Below the pieces are notes generated by a model that saw only the letters and a program-made list of their open reading frames with translations, had not been told where the DNA came from and did no database searches. Below, piece by piece: positions 28,600 through 37,288 of a DNA stretch of 59,269 nt (the first letter of the stretch is position 1; each line of letters opens with the position of its first letter). A program made the translations under genes and the position numbers. Source of the DNA: Porticoccaceae bacterium (GTDB lineage Bacteria; Pseudomonadota; Gammaproteobacteria; Pseudomonadales; Porticoccaceae); the NCBI GenBank assembly GCA_018069525.1, contig JAGPUQ010000010.1, positions 1 through 59,269 of the forward strand. The letters are read 5' to 3'.

Positions 28600-29829
28600 A
28601 TTCAAACAGATCCAGCTCAAGCAGAACTGAAACGGGCGGCAAACCGATTCCGTTATTATTTGTCCGGCGTCGGTGCGGGTGCTGGTGCTATGGGCCTGCA
28701 AGTAGTTATTTTTCCCTGGCTGGTAGTTGGTGTGCTCAACGAGCCCGCCGAGCGCGTTGGCCTGGCGCAGTCCGCCGTGATGTTGCCCAGTTTGTTGTTT
28801 ATTGTGTTGGGCGGGGCCATTTCGGACAAGCTCCATCTCGGTAGCCATCTGTTCCGATTATTTATGCTGTATAGCCTGCCCTTCGTTTTACTGCTGTGGG
28901 CGAACCTGAGTGGTAATCTAGATTACTCCTGGTTAATTTTGTTTGCCCTTTGTTATGGCTCGATTACTGCCTTTGTACAGCCAGCGCGGGAAAGTTTATT
29001 GCCGCAGGTCTATGTGTCCACATTACAGCAGTCGGTGGCTCGCTCTACTTTTGTGCAATTTGCAGCCCAAAGTCTTGGGGTGTTGGCGGCGGGGCTGTTT
29101 GATCTGGTCGGCCTGACCACTCTGCTATGTATGCAGATGATCATGGTTGTAACCGCGGCGCTTATGTTCCGCCGCAGTCAGCCGCCGCATGAAGGTATAC
29201 CGGGTGGGCGTTATCGCGAAAAGCTGGGGATTATTTCTGGTTTTTCGGAAGTGTGGCACCATCCCCGCTTGCGAGCATTAATGAGCGTGGTGGGTGCAAC
29301 CGGGTTTTTGGGTTTTGGGGCTTACCTGGTGGCCATGCCCTTGATGACCCGCGAGGTCTATCAAGGTGGAGCCTGGTTTTTTGCGGCGCTGCAATTTAGT
29401 TTTACTTTCGGCGTGTTGTTCGCCAACTTATTATTTATACGCTGGGGCGGAGTGCTCGACAATCCGGGTCGGGTACTGGTGACAAGCTTATTTTGTCGTG
29501 GCCTGATTTTGATATTAATTGCAATGCATCTACCGCTCTGGGCTTTATTCCCGAGCATTGCCATGTGGGGAATGTTTACCGGAATGTCCATCACTTTGGG
29601 TCGGGTACTGACACACTCCGAAGCTTTGGAATCCCATAGAGCCAGAGTGATTTCGATTTATCAATTATCGTTTTTTGGTACCGCGCCTATCGGCGCCTGG
29701 CTTGCCGGTGAGTTGATTGCGGACTGGGGTGTGTTATCGACGCTGATGATACTTGGGGTGTGTACTTTGCTGGCATCGATGTTAGGTGTGTTTAGTCAGC
29801 TTTGGCGTACTCCGGAAAAATCCGTATAG
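28600..29829 (+). CDS. Major facilitator superfamily transporter
   Basis: A membrane protein of about 390-409 residues with roughly 11-12 hydrophobic segments. It belongs to the MFS group with a YLSGVGAGAMGLQVVIFPWLVVGVL start, and has a typical loop between helices 2 and 3 (GGAISDKLHLGSHLFRL). Substrate unknown. The start is uncertain: TTG at 28660 loses the first residues of helix 1. The frame is open back to a stop codon at about 28558, and an ATT at 28600 with GAGG before it would give IQTDPAQAELKRAANRFRYYL, a normal cytoplasmic N-terminus. I annotate that longer form. Confidence 0.8.
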   Translation: MQTDPAQAELKRAANRFRYYLSGVGAGAGAMGLQVVIFPWLVVGVLNEPAERVGLAQSAVMLPSLLFIVLGGAISDKLHLGSHLFRLFMLYSLPFVLLLWANLSGNLDYSWLILFALCYGSITAFVQPARESLLPQVYVSTLQQSVARSTFVQFAAQSLGVLAAGLFDLVGLTTLLCMQMIMVVTAALMFRRSQPPHEGIPGGRYREKLGIISGFSEVWHHPRLRALMSVVGATGFLGFGAYLVAMPLMTREVYQGGAWFFAALQFSFTFGVLFANLLFIRWGGVLDNPGRVLVTSLFCRGLILILIAMHLPLWALFPSIAMWGMFTGMSITLGRVLTHSEALESHRARVISIYQLSFFGTAPIGAWLAGELIADWGVLSTLMILGVCTLLASMLGVFSQLWRTPEKSV

Positions 29830-29839
29830 CTCTAAATAC

Positions 29840-30637
29840 CTAGCTAGAAAGTAAATCCCGAAACGCGATCAGGCTCGCGGTAACGGCAACATTGAGTGAT
29901 TCCACATCGTTGTTCATGGGGATGGAAACATGGGTGTTGGCCAGGGCGCGAACCTCCGGGGAGACCCCATCGCTTTCATTACCCAAAACATAAACCACCG
30001 ACCCCGAAGGCTGGTAATCGAGTAGCGAAGTCTTTGAGTCCGCCGACAGCGTAACGATGTCGGCACCCTGTTGAGAAAAATCTGCCAATGCCTGGTTGAG
30101 GTTATCGCAGCGGAGCAGGGGACAGCGGAACAGGGTGCCCGCGCTCGCCTTAATCACCAGTGCGGATAGCGATGCGCAGCCATCCCGCGGTAACAGCAGG
30201 CCGTCCATGGGGCTAGCGCACACCGAGCGAATAATCATGCCTAAATTTTGCGGATTGGTAATGCGATCCAGCGCAATCAGTTGCATGGCGGGTGCTTCGA
30301 TTACAGATGCGTCACCGTCAGCCAGTTGGTTTTGGGCAGCTAAAAAATCCTGATAGTCCCGATGCGATGAGCATTGAATATCGACGGCTACACCTTGATC
30401 CTGACGTTTGTTTTTGGAAATACGCGATAGTTGTTCGCGGCTGTGCTCGTGAACTTCAATACCGCGCTGACTGGCAAGCGTCGACATTTCTTCGATATTA
30501 TTGTCCCTGCGGTTGGATTGCGCCAAATGCAGTCGATACACCGGAATCGCTGGGTCGCGTAACACTTCCAGTACCGGTTTGCGCCCATAGACAGTAATCA
30601 TTTGGTCAAAGAAGTGTTTTTTGTCTGCGTAGGCCAC
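29840..30637 (-). CDS. SpoU-family rRNA 2'-O-methyltransferase (RlmB-like)
   Basis: A 265-residue TrmH/SpoU methyltransferase. The N-terminal RNA-binding substrate domain (TVYGRKPVLEVLRDPAIPVYRLHLA) precedes the knotted SAM domain. That domain has motifs 1-3 in NPQNLGMIIRS, YVLGNESDGVSPEV and IPMNNDVESLNVAVTASLIAF. The arrangement fits 23S rRNA Gm2251 methylase RlmB or a close relative; specificity is inferred. Start is GTG; an internal ATG at 30601 is an alternative. It is convergent with the MFS gene, 10 bp apart. Confidence 0.85.
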   Translation of the reverse strand: MAYADKKHFFDQMITVYGRKPVLEVLRDPAIPVYRLHLAQSNRRDNNIEEMSTLASQRGIEVHEHSREQLSRISKNKRQDQGVAVDIQCSSHRDYQDFLAAQNQLADGDASVIEAPAMQLIALDRITNPQNLGMIIRSVCASPMDGLLLPRDGCASLSALVIKASAGTLFRCPLLRCDNLNQALADFSQQGADIVTLSADSKTSLLDYQPSGSVVYVLGNESDGVSPEVRALANTHVSIPMNNDVESLNVAVTASLIAFRDLLSS

Positions 30638-30681
30638 GGTTTGTAGGCATCCGATAAGTTTGATAAAAGACGGCTATTATA

Positions 30682-30723
30682 TCTGTGCGGGAATTTCTGT
30701 GCGGGAAAATCTGTACTGGAATA
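30682..30723. repeat. 14-bp tandem repeat x 3 before the DksA-like gene
   Basis: Units TCTGTGCGGGAATT, TCTGTGCGGGAAAA and TCTGTACTGGAATA follow directly upstream of the DksA/TraR gene, in the divergent promoter region. Confidence 0.85.
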
Positions 30724-30763
30724 ATGAAGTCAATATAAGGACTTTAGGGTAGACGATAAAATA

Positions 30764-31117
30764 ATGGATGATCAACAGTTACAGGGATTTAAGCTGCAGC
30801 TAAGCGCTTTGCGTGAAGAATTGCTCGGGCATCTGGATTTATCCGACACAGCGAGTCAGATCGTTGAACTGGATCAGACTACTGTGGGACGTTTGTCGCG
30901 CATGGATGCCATACAGCAGCAACAAATGAGCCAGGCCAGCCGTAGCCAGTATCGGCAGCGTTTAGTCAAAGTTGAGCGAGCGCTCAGCGTGATCGCCGGT
31001 AATGATGGTAGTTATGGTTGTTGTGAGTCCTGCGGAAACCAGATCAGTCTAGAACGGCTTAATAATAGCCCTGAGAGTCTGTACTGCTTGTTGTGTCAGC
31101 AGCGCGCCGAAGAGTAG
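30764..31117 (+). CDS. DksA/TraR-family zinc-finger protein
   Basis: A 117-residue protein with an N-terminal helical hairpin and a C-terminal C4 zinc finger (CCESCGNQISLERL...YCLLCQQ). The family binds the secondary channel of RNA polymerase. The coiled-coil region is shorter than in DksA, and the tip acidic pair of DksA is not evident (QTTVGRLSRMDAIQ), so its effect on transcription may differ. It is divergent from the rRNA methylase gene. Confidence 0.85.
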   Translation: MDDQQLQGFKLQLSALREELLGHLDLSDTASQIVELDQTTVGRLSRMDAIQQQQMSQASRSQYRQRLVKVERALSVIAGNDGSYGCCESCGNQISLERLNNSPESLYCLLCQQRAEE

Positions 31118-31159
31118 ACGAAGAATAGTAGAAGAGTCGTAAGCGGTGTGTCGGCTTTT

Positions 31160-31933
31160 CTAAGCGAGCAAATTTTTATAACGAATTACCGCTTGCTCAA
31201 GTCCCATAGCCAGGGCATCAACAATCAAAGCGTGACCGATAGAGACTTCGAGCAAACCGGGCAGGGTGTTTAACTTAGCCAGATTGTCGAGGTTGAGATC
31301 ATGGCCGGCATTGACGCCAAGGCCCAGGCCATGGGCATGTTGCGCAGCTTCAACATAGCGTTCAAATAAGGCGTCGGCAGTTTTTGAATCCGCGTCACGA
31401 TTTTTTTCCGCCGCCGCATAGGGCCCTGTATAGAGTTCGATACGATCCGCGCCGATGGCGTGGGCGAGATCAATTTGCGCGGGTTCGGGGTCCATAAACA
31501 GGCTGACTCGAATATCCCACGCGTGCAGTTGCTCTATGATGGGTTGTAGGGTTTTACCCGAGCGCGTTAAATCAAAGCCGTGATCGGAGGTGAGCTGGTC
31601 GTTGTTGTCGGGCACCAGCGTGGATTGATTCGGGCGAGTTTGTTGCGCCAGTGCCAGCAGCCCGGGGTAAGCGCCCTGAGCATCGGCAAAGGGGTTGCCT
31701 TCTATGTTGTATTCGATGTCTTGATCGGATGTGTTGTGAGTCGCGATAAGTGTCGCCAGCTCGTAGACATCGTGGGGTCGGATATGACGTTGATCCGGTC
31801 GCGGATGCACGGTAATGCCGTCGGCGCCCGCCGCTAGGCAGGTTTTTGCATGTTCAATAACGCTGGGGTAATCACCATCTCTGGAGTTACGGATCAGCGC
31901 AATTTTATTGAGATTAACGCTGAGCTGGGTCAT
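31160..31933 (-). CDS. pdxJ: Pyridoxine 5'-phosphate synthase PdxJ
   Basis: A 257-residue TIM-barrel enzyme that makes pyridoxine 5'-phosphate from 3-amino-2-oxopropyl phosphate and deoxyxylulose phosphate. Key stretches are LSVNLNKIALIRNSRDGDYPS, DGITVHPRPDQRHI, EYNIEGNPF and LGVNAGHDLNLDNL. I chose the ATG at 31933 because MTQLSVNLNK is the family start; an in-frame ATG 30 bp upstream exists. The start overlaps the 3' end of the cyclophilin gene by 20 bp, suggesting coupled translation. Confidence 0.95.
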   Translation of the reverse strand: MTQLSVNLNKIALIRNSRDGDYPSVIEHAKTCLAAGADGITVHPRPDQRHIRPHDVYELATLIATHNTSDQDIEYNIEGNPFADAQGAYPGLLALAQQTRPNQSTLVPDNNDQLTSDHGFDLTRSGKTLQPIIEQLHAWDIRVSLFMDPEPAQIDLAHAIGADRIELYTGPYAAAEKNRDADSKTADALFERYVEAAQHAHGLGLGVNAGHDLNLDNLAKLNTLPGLLEVSIGHALIVDALAMGLEQAVIRYKNLLA

Positions 31934-32618
31934 TGTCACTGTTACGAGAGACTCGCTGTGCATTCAAAATAATAACAGGCTCAAGGGGAATTGCCGCAAA
32001 GGGCCCACCGAGGTCAGTGGTTTTTACTGCGGAAATTTTATCGACCACAGCCAATCCCGAAATTACTTTTCCAAATACCGTGTAGCCGGGTGTGGTGTTA
32101 TGTGAATTTAAAAAATTATTGTCTTTAAGGTTGATATAAAACTGCGCGCGGGCACTGTCCGGGTGGCTGGTTCTAGCCATAGCGAGTGTGCCGCGGTCAT
32201 TGTTAGGCCCCGCAATGGATTCGTTTTTTACGGATTGCCCCGTTTCTCGTTCCTCGCGTTGTGCATTAAAGCCCCCGGCTTGAATAACAAAGCCTTCCAT
32301 TACACGATGAAAAATAACATCGTTGTAAAAACCTTGCTCAACATATTGTAAAAAATTGGCAACGGTGACGGGGGCGTGCTGTGGATACAGTTCTACGGAA
32401 AAGCTACCCATAGTTGTGGAGATAGCGACAACCGGTGCATCGTTTGAGCGAGCTTCCGACTCTGGTTCCGCGTGTGCCGCGGAAATTGTCAGGGCGAATA
32501 CCGACAGCACTGTCAACATCAAGGATCCTCTCAACTGAATTCTCGATTGCATTTTAGATTGAACAGTAGATCGGCTTGTACGCTGTAACCTGGCTTTACA
32601 GAACGCAATTATTTCCAT
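31914..32618 (-). CDS. Exported cyclophilin-type peptidyl-prolyl isomerase
   Basis: A cyclophilin (VVAISTTMGSFSVELYPQHAPVTVANFLQYVEQGFYNDVIFHRVMEGFVIQAGGF) preceded by a signal peptide ending ISAAHA. It catalyses proline isomerisation, most likely in the periplasm. Start is uncertain. ATG 32618 has GGAGG but leaves a long n-region. ATG 32552 gives a normal signal peptide (MQSRIQLRGSLMLTVL). ATG 32519 has GAGGA but no charged n-region. It overlaps the end of the SH3 gene by 10 bp and the start of pdxJ, forming one minus-strand unit. Confidence 0.88.
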   Translation of the reverse strand: MEIIAFCKARLQRTSRSTVQSKMQSRIQLRGSLMLTVLSVFALTISAAHAEPESEARSNDAPVVAISTTMGSFSVELYPQHAPVTVANFLQYVEQGFYNDVIFHRVMEGFVIQAGGFNAQREERETGQSVKNESIAGPNNDRGTLAMARTSHPDSARAQFYINLKDNNFLNSHNTTPGYTVFGKVISGLAVVDKISAVKTTDLGGPFAAIPLEPVIILNAQRVSRNSDNDPAQR

Positions 32619-33319
32619 TCGGAATAACCTCCGCCTTTAGGTTTCAGTCGTGGTATTAGTACGCTGAGGAGAGCGCCGAGAAATACCAGAAAGCCACCGT
32701 AGATAAACCAACGCTGAAGCTGATTTTTTTCCAGCTGTTCTTTGGTTGCGGTGAGTATGTCAATATCGGTTTGTAATACTTTGTTACGCGTTAGTAATTC
32801 GCGGTTTTGTTCGTACAAATTAACAGCGTCCGCAGAAATATTGCGAATGTTAGCAAGTTCTTCGTTGACAGAGGTATTGCTGCTGCCAAGGTCGAGTAAC
32901 TGCTTTTTTAATAAAGTGTTTTCTTCACTGAGCACATCTTGTTGTGTTTTGATCCGAATGTTTTCCTCGTCAAGTCCTTCGGCCTGCACGCGATAGCTGT
33001 CGAGTAAGTCTCGGGCGACGGGCTCGGCACTTAAATACTGGTTGGGAATCCATCCGCGGGTGCCGTTGGGCGTTTTCACCTCGGTCCAGTTAGCCTCGGT
33101 ATTGAGTACCTGTAGCGCAAGGCCAGATTTCAAACCCTGGTGGATGATTTTGCAACTGTTACAGGGACTACTGCGCAAGGGCACCAAAAGTTGATCTGAA
33201 ATATATTGGGTGGCTGCTGAAGCAGCTGTGCTCCACAATAAGAATACAAGCGCCATAAAAAGTTTTGGTGTGGATAATTTAGATGGGGACATAATATTGG
33301 GTACCAGAGCTTTATTCAT
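32609..33319 (-). CDS. TIGR04211-family SH3-domain membrane protein (YgiM-like)
   Basis: A 236-residue protein with signal peptide (LFMALVFLLWSTAASA), a bacterial SH3 domain (about 38-100: YISDQLLVPLRSSPCNSCKI, TPNGTRGWIPNQYLS), a coiled coil (about 110-200) and a C-terminal membrane anchor (WFIYGGFLVFLGALLSVLIPRL). This matches the YgiM/TIGR04211 architecture, an inner-membrane protein facing the periplasm. Its C-terminal codons carry the GGAGG used by the next gene. Confidence 0.9.
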   Translation of the reverse strand: MNKALVPNIMSPSKLSTPKLFMALVFLLWSTAASAATQYISDQLLVPLRSSPCNSCKIIHQGLKSGLALQVLNTEANWTEVKTPNGTRGWIPNQYLSAEPVARDLLDSYRVQAEGLDEENIRIKTQQDVLSEENTLLKKQLLDLGSSNTSVNEELANIRNISADAVNLYEQNRELLTRNKVLQTDIDILTATKEQLEKNQLQRWFIYGGFLVFLGALLSVLIPRLKPKGGGYSEWK

Positions 33320-33454
33320 TGTGTGCTATCTATTTTAAGTGAGAGTGGTGCGGAATGCACCGGGACCAGTTCTCAATGTTTAAGCGAATATGTGGCTGCT
33401 GTTAAACATCGCGGGCCAGGGTCGCCTGTTAAGACTGTCCGTTAGGGCCGTTTA

Positions 33455-33754
33455 CTAGGGAAGGGCCTTTTTGAAGGGTTTGACGACGACAGAGCGATAA
33501 ACCCCTGCGGCGACATAGGGGTCGGCATCGATCCAGCTTTGGGCCGCGACTAAGGACTCAAACTCGGCAATGATGATGCTGCCGGTAAAGCCGGCTTCTC
33601 CTGGTGTTTCGCTGTCAATGGCCGGATTCGGCCCGGCCACAAAGAGCCGACCCTGATCTATCAACTGTTGCGCACGCGCCAAATGAGCGGGCCGGGCTGC
33701 AAGTCGCGCAGCGAGGCTATTTTCTACATCTTCGCAAATAAACACATACCACAT
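33455..33754 (-). CDS. yciI: YciI-family protein
   Basis: A 99-residue protein of the YciI ferredoxin-like fold. It starts [31 protein letters not shown], with the conserved R-x-H, and ends with the [19 protein letters not shown] motif. The family may include small enzymes, but the activity is unknown. The ATG overlaps the stop of the upstream VC0807-family gene (TAATG), so the two are coupled, resembling the yciI/septation-gene linkage of other gammaproteobacteria. Confidence 0.9.
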   Translation of the reverse strand: MWYVFICEDVENSLAARLAARPAHLARAQQLIDQGRLFVAGPNPAIDSETPGEAGFTGSIIIAEFESLVAAQSWIDADPYVAAGVYRSVVVKPFKKALP

Positions 33755-34554
33755 TAGGGCGTTTCCTTCTCTTGTTGCTGCTTTTTGGGTTGATGATGTT
33801 GCCGAATCATATCTTCGAAAGACAGTCCTGTGAGCTGGGTGATGCCGCGAAACAGGTAAATCATAGCGCCAATCATAATAATAGTGGCGGGAATCGCGAT
33901 CACTGGATAGCTTAATGCCGTGAGCTTGCCCAGTTGTTCGTTGTAAGTGACGCTGCCGGGGTTGGCGGTGACAATGGCGGTAGCCAAAATGTAGTTCAAG
34001 CAGGACGACAGAAAAAACGAAGAGGCGACAATATAGGAGCTATTGTTCATACGTTTATCGAAGGCTCTTTGTTGAGCACGTTGCTCAAGTTCGGCATTTA
34101 TTTTTTCAGTTTCAAGCACCGCATCGTTAAACAGCATGGTGCGAATCAGCGGGTAGCGAGTTTTGACTGAAATCAGCACTGCCAGGCCGATAATGCCGGG
34201 AATCGCCGCCTCCTTGATGGCCAGATAACGAGGGTCCAGTTCCAGCAGGCTAATACCACCGGTGAGCAACACGCTGACCACGCCCAGCGCCGAAAAGAAA
34301 TTGAATTTGCGGCGCACCACAAAATCACGCACCCCGTAAGCAATGGGGAACAGCAGTGCGACAATCAGGGCCCAGGTGGTGCCTAGCGCCTCGGGGCCAC
34401 TCAGTTTCATTAATATCAGGGTCGGCAAGACGATGTTAAAGCCGATATTAAGCAACATATTTTCCCGAGCTGGCGCGGGTGCCGGTGAAAGCCCTTGAAC
34501 AGGTGTTGGCGTAGGTGTTGATGCAGGTGTTGATGTAGGTTCGCTAGGGTTCAT
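33754..34554 (-). CDS. VC0807-family membrane protein
   Basis: A 266-residue inner-membrane protein. A Pro/Thr-rich cytoplasmic N-terminus is followed by about six membrane segments (for example [57 protein letters not shown]). The family is widespread in gammaproteobacteria but uncharacterised. It precedes yciI with a one-base overlap and is divergent from yciO. Confidence 0.8.
   Translation of the reverse strand: MNPSEPTSTPASTPTPTPVQGLSPAPAPARENMLLNIGFNIVLPTLILMKLSGPEALGTTWALIVALLFPIAYGVRDFVVRRKFNFFSALGVVSVLLTGGISLLELDPRYLAIKEAAIPGIIGLAVLISVKTRYPLIRTMLFNDAVLETEKINAELEQRAQQRAFDKRMNNSSYIVASSFFLSSCLNYILATAIVTANPGSVTYNEQLGKLTALSYPVIAIPATIIMIGAMIYLFRGITQLTGLSFEDMIRQHHQPKKQQQEKETP
34502..34537 (-). 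repeat. 12-bp tandem repeat encoding the Pro/Thr-rich N-terminus
   Basis: Three units of the GGTGTTGATGCA type (plus-strand reading) encode the repeated Thr/Pro/Ser stretch at residues about 6-17 of the VC0807-family protein. Confidence 0.8.
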
Positions 34555-34741
34555 AGTAATGGGGCGTTACTCGTATGGAAGGGTGCTGATATGCGAAGCG
34601 CAAATTTTAACGGCTTGTGAGGTATTTAGCACGACCTTTACTGATTTCCGGCCAGGTAAGTTCAGAATTGAGGGGTTAGCTATTTTATCTAGCGCGCCGT
34701 ATAGTGCGGCTCCCTTAACTCGGCAGACTGGGAAACGCCCC

Positions 34742-35368
34742 GTGACCGCTGACATTGTATACATCCATCCAGACAACCCTCAGCAGCGCCTGCTTGTGCA
34801 GGTCGCCGAGCGCATTCGTGCCGGGGCCATTGTGGTCTATCCCACCGATTCGGCCTACGCGCTGGGCTGCCATCTCGGCGACAAAGCCGCAGTCGATAAA
34901 ATCCGCCGGATCAGGCGGCTGGATAAACACCATAATTTCACCTTAATGTGCCGGGATTTGTCGGAGCTAGGCACCTATGCCAAAGTCGATAACCAGCTGT
35001 TTCGGCAACTTAAAGCCAATACGCCAGGGCCATACACGCTAATTTTGCAGGCCACCTCGGAAGTGCCCCGACGCTTGCTTCACCCTAAGCGTAAAACCAT
35101 TGGTCTACGGGTGCCCGATAACGCCATCGCCCAGGGCTTACTCGCTGAACTGGGGGAGCCCTTGATGAGCGTTACCGTGATTCCTCCCGGTAATGACAAG
35201 CCCTTAACTGACCCGGAAAACATCAAAGACTGGTTGTTACAACACGTCGATGTGTTTGTGGATGGAGGCTATTGTGGCCTGGAACCTACCACCGTGATTG
35301 ATTTCAGCGGCGACCACCCGCTGTTGCTGCGGGCGGGCATGGGCGACCCCCAGGTCTTTGGTTGTTAA
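34742..35368 (+). CDS. yciO: YciO, Sua5/YrdC-family protein
   Basis: A 208-residue protein closely resembling E. coli YciO across its length: YIHPDNPQQRLLVQVAERI, VVYPTDSAYALGCHLGDKAAV, HNFTLMCRDLSELGTYA, TPGPYTLILQATSEVPRRLLHPKRKTIG. YciO is a paralogue of the threonylcarbamoyl-AMP synthase TsaC; its in-vivo role is still debated. An ATG 183 bp upstream is in frame, but the family begins just at the GTG chosen here. Confidence 0.9.
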   Translation: MTADIVYIHPDNPQQRLLVQVAERIRAGAIVVYPTDSAYALGCHLGDKAAVDKIRRIRRLDKHHNFTLMCRDLSELGTYAKVDNQLFRQLKANTPGPYTLILQATSEVPRRLLHPKRKTIGLRVPDNAIAQGLLAELGEPLMSVTVIPPGNDKPLTDPENIKDWLLQHVDVFVDGGYCGLEPTTVIDFSGDHPLLLRAGMGDPQVFGC

Positions 35369-35462
35369 TATTTACCGCCGTTAGTATTGGCTTTTCTCTT
35401 AAAACATCTGTCCCCGGTCTGCGATCACCGTATAATGACATCCAGAAATCAGGGGAGAATAT

Positions 35463-36374
35463 GTGAGTACCGATAGCGCAGAACAAACTGCTCCTTTACC
35501 CGAGCCAATTGCAGAGAAAATAGCTGGTCAGCCGGACCCACTAGAAGCCCCAATGACCGGCGCTCGCACTGCGCAAGGGGAGTTCCCCTTTGCCATCGTC
35601 CACGGTGAGAAAATCACCCAGATGCCGAAGGATCTCTACATTCCGCCTGAAGCTCTGGAAGTGGTGCTGGAAACCTTCGAAGGCCCCCTCGATCTACTGC
35701 TGTACCTGATTAAGCGCCAAAATCTCGATATTCTTGAAATCAACGTCGCCGAAATTACTCGCCAGTACATTGGTTACATCGCGATGATGGAAGCCATAAA
35801 GCTCGAGCTGGCAGCAGAGTATCTGCTGATGGCGGCGATGCTAGCGGAAATTAAATCGCGCATGCTGCTGCCTCGACAAAGAGAGGTGGAGGACGAGGAC
35901 GACCCCCGTGCCGAGCTGATCCGACGCTTGCAGGAATACGAGCGTTTTAAGCAAGCCGCTGAAGATATCGACACGCTGACTCGCCTCGAGCGCGATGTGC
36001 ATATCGCCACCGCCAAGCAGCCAGAGCACAAACTTGAACAACCGCAGCCCGATGTAGATTTCCGAGAGTTATTGCTCGCCGTAGCGGAAGTGATGCGCCG
36101 AGCCGCCTTAACCGAACATCACCATGTTCAGTTAGAGACGCTGTCTACGCGAGAGCGTATGACCGAGATACTGGATCGGCTGCGGGGCGAAAAATTCATC
36201 CCTTTTATCGCCTTATTCCGCACCGACGAAGGTCGGCTCGGTGTTGTCGTAACGTTTCTGGCAATGATGGAGTTAGTCAAAGAAGCACTGATTGAAATTG
36301 TACAAAATGAATCTTTTGGGCCGATTCACGTGTCCGGAAGAACAGCCACTGTGGAGAGTGACGAGCGTGGATAG
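35463..36374 (+). CDS. scpA: Segregation and condensation protein A
   Basis: A 303-residue kleisin that bridges SMC heads. The core starts at LEVVLETFEGPLDLLLYLIKRQNLDILEI (about residue 62). It has the helical YLLMAAMLAEIKSRMLLP segment and ends with a winged helix (LFRTDEGRLGVVVTFLAMMELVKE). The first 60 residues are a polar extension. The start is GTG, following GGGAGAA. It overlaps scpB by 8 bp. Confidence 0.95.
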   Translation: MSTDSAEQTAPLPEPIAEKIAGQPDPLEAPMTGARTAQGEFPFAIVHGEKITQMPKDLYIPPEALEVVLETFEGPLDLLLYLIKRQNLDILEINVAEITRQYIGYIAMMEAIKLELAAEYLLMAAMLAEIKSRMLLPRQREVEDEDDPRAELIRRLQEYERFKQAAEDIDTLTRLERDVHIATAKQPEHKLEQPQPDVDFRELLLAVAEVMRRAALTEHHHVQLETLSTRERMTEILDRLRGEKFIPFIALFRTDEGRLGVVVTFLAMMELVKEALIEIVQNESFGPIHVSGRTATVESDERG

Positions 36375-37197
36375 TGAGCAATTAAGAAAAATTATCGAAG
36401 CGGCGATACTTGCGGCGGGCCGGTCGTTGGATGTTGCCGATTTAGCGCAATTATTTGATATGACCGAGCAACCGGACAAGGAAGAAATTCGCGCTGCTTT
36501 AGAAGAAATTGAGGCCGACTGTAAAGACCGGGGTTATGAACTCAAGCAAACCGCGAGTGGTTATCGCTTTCAGGTGCGTAAAGAGTTGGGGCCGTGGATT
36601 AGCCGGATGTGGGAGGAGAAGCCGAAAAAATATTCCCGTGCACTACTCGAAACCCTGGCGTTGATTGCCTATCGACAACCGATTACCCGTGGTGAAATTG
36701 AAGACGTGCGCGGCGTATCCGTCAGTTCGGAAATTATCAAAAGCTTGCTAGAGCGAGATTGGGTGCGTGTAGTGGGGCATCGAGATGTGCCGGGAAAACC
36801 CGCGCTGTTCGCCACCACTCGGCAGTTCCTCGACTACTTTAATCTCAAAAGCTTGAACCAATTGCCACCCCTGAGTGACATTAAGGACCTGGCCAGTATC
36901 GATCCAGAGCTGGCTCTGGCGGTGGCGGCGGATGAGCTGGCTGCTGGCGCAGGTGAGCCTTCGGAAGACAACCCGGAAACGTCTGGCGACAGTGTTGAGG
37001 GCTATGTTGACGGTAGCATTGTAAGTGATGTTGAAAGTGATATTGAAGACAGCGTTGAAGACAGCGTTGAAGACAGTAGTGAAAATCAGGCTGAGCCCAA
37101 CGCGCTGAATCAAGAAGAGCTTGGCGAGGATCAGGATGAGCAGAACCAAGCTCACCCGGAAGAAAGCTCGCTAGCTTCCGGTAGCGTTTCTTCATAA
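36367..37197 (+). CDS. scpB: Segregation and condensation protein B with acidic tail
   Basis: A 276-residue partner of ScpA and SMC with two winged-helix domains: QLRKIIEAAILAAGRSLDVADLAQLF, then RALLETLALIAYRQPITRGEIEDVRGVS. The GTG at 36367, inside the end of scpA, is preceded by GGAGA. The last 85 or so residues are strongly acidic and low in complexity, with a repeated VEDS unit encoded by 12-bp repeats. A longer ATG start at 36292 would lie fully inside scpA and is rejected. Confidence 0.93.
   Translation: MDSEQLRKIIEAAILAAGRSLDVADLAQLFDMTEQPDKEEIRAALEEIEADCKDRGYELKQTASGYRFQVRKELGPWISRMWEEKPKKYSRALLETLALIAYRQPITRGEIEDVRGVSVSSEIIKSLLERDWVRVVGHRDVPGKPALFATTRQFLDYFNLKSLNQLPPLSDIKDLASIDPELALAVAADELAAGAGEPSEDNPETSGDSVEGYVDGSIVSDVESDIEDSVEDSVEDSSENQAEPNALNQEELGEDQDEQNQAHPEESSLASGSVSS
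37027..37074 (+). repeat. In-frame 12-bp tandem repeat in the scpB tail
   Basis: Four 12-bp units (GATGTTGAAAGT, GATATTGAAGAC, AGCGTTGAAGAC twice) encode DVES-DIED-SVED-SVED. Confidence 0.88.
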
Positions 37198-37288
37198 GTG
37201 GTGCTTCTTTGTAAGTTGAGCTTTGTCGTAAGTAGATATTTCCCAGTTATATAAGCCCCGTGCAGGTCAGTTAAGTGAGTGTAGTCAT

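Noticed and set aside
28509..28844. Plus-strand frame of 111 codons before the MFS gene
   Set aside because: It overlaps the MFS gene in another frame and is Arg/Cys/Trp-rich without motifs; the MFS frame is clearly the coding one.
34559..34741. Upstream ATG start for yciO
   Set aside because: The extension does not match YciO, whose family start coincides with the GTG at 34742.
36292..36366. Longer ATG start for scpB
   Set aside because: The extra 25 codons lie inside scpA and do not resemble ScpB; the GTG at 36367 has a good ribosome-binding site.
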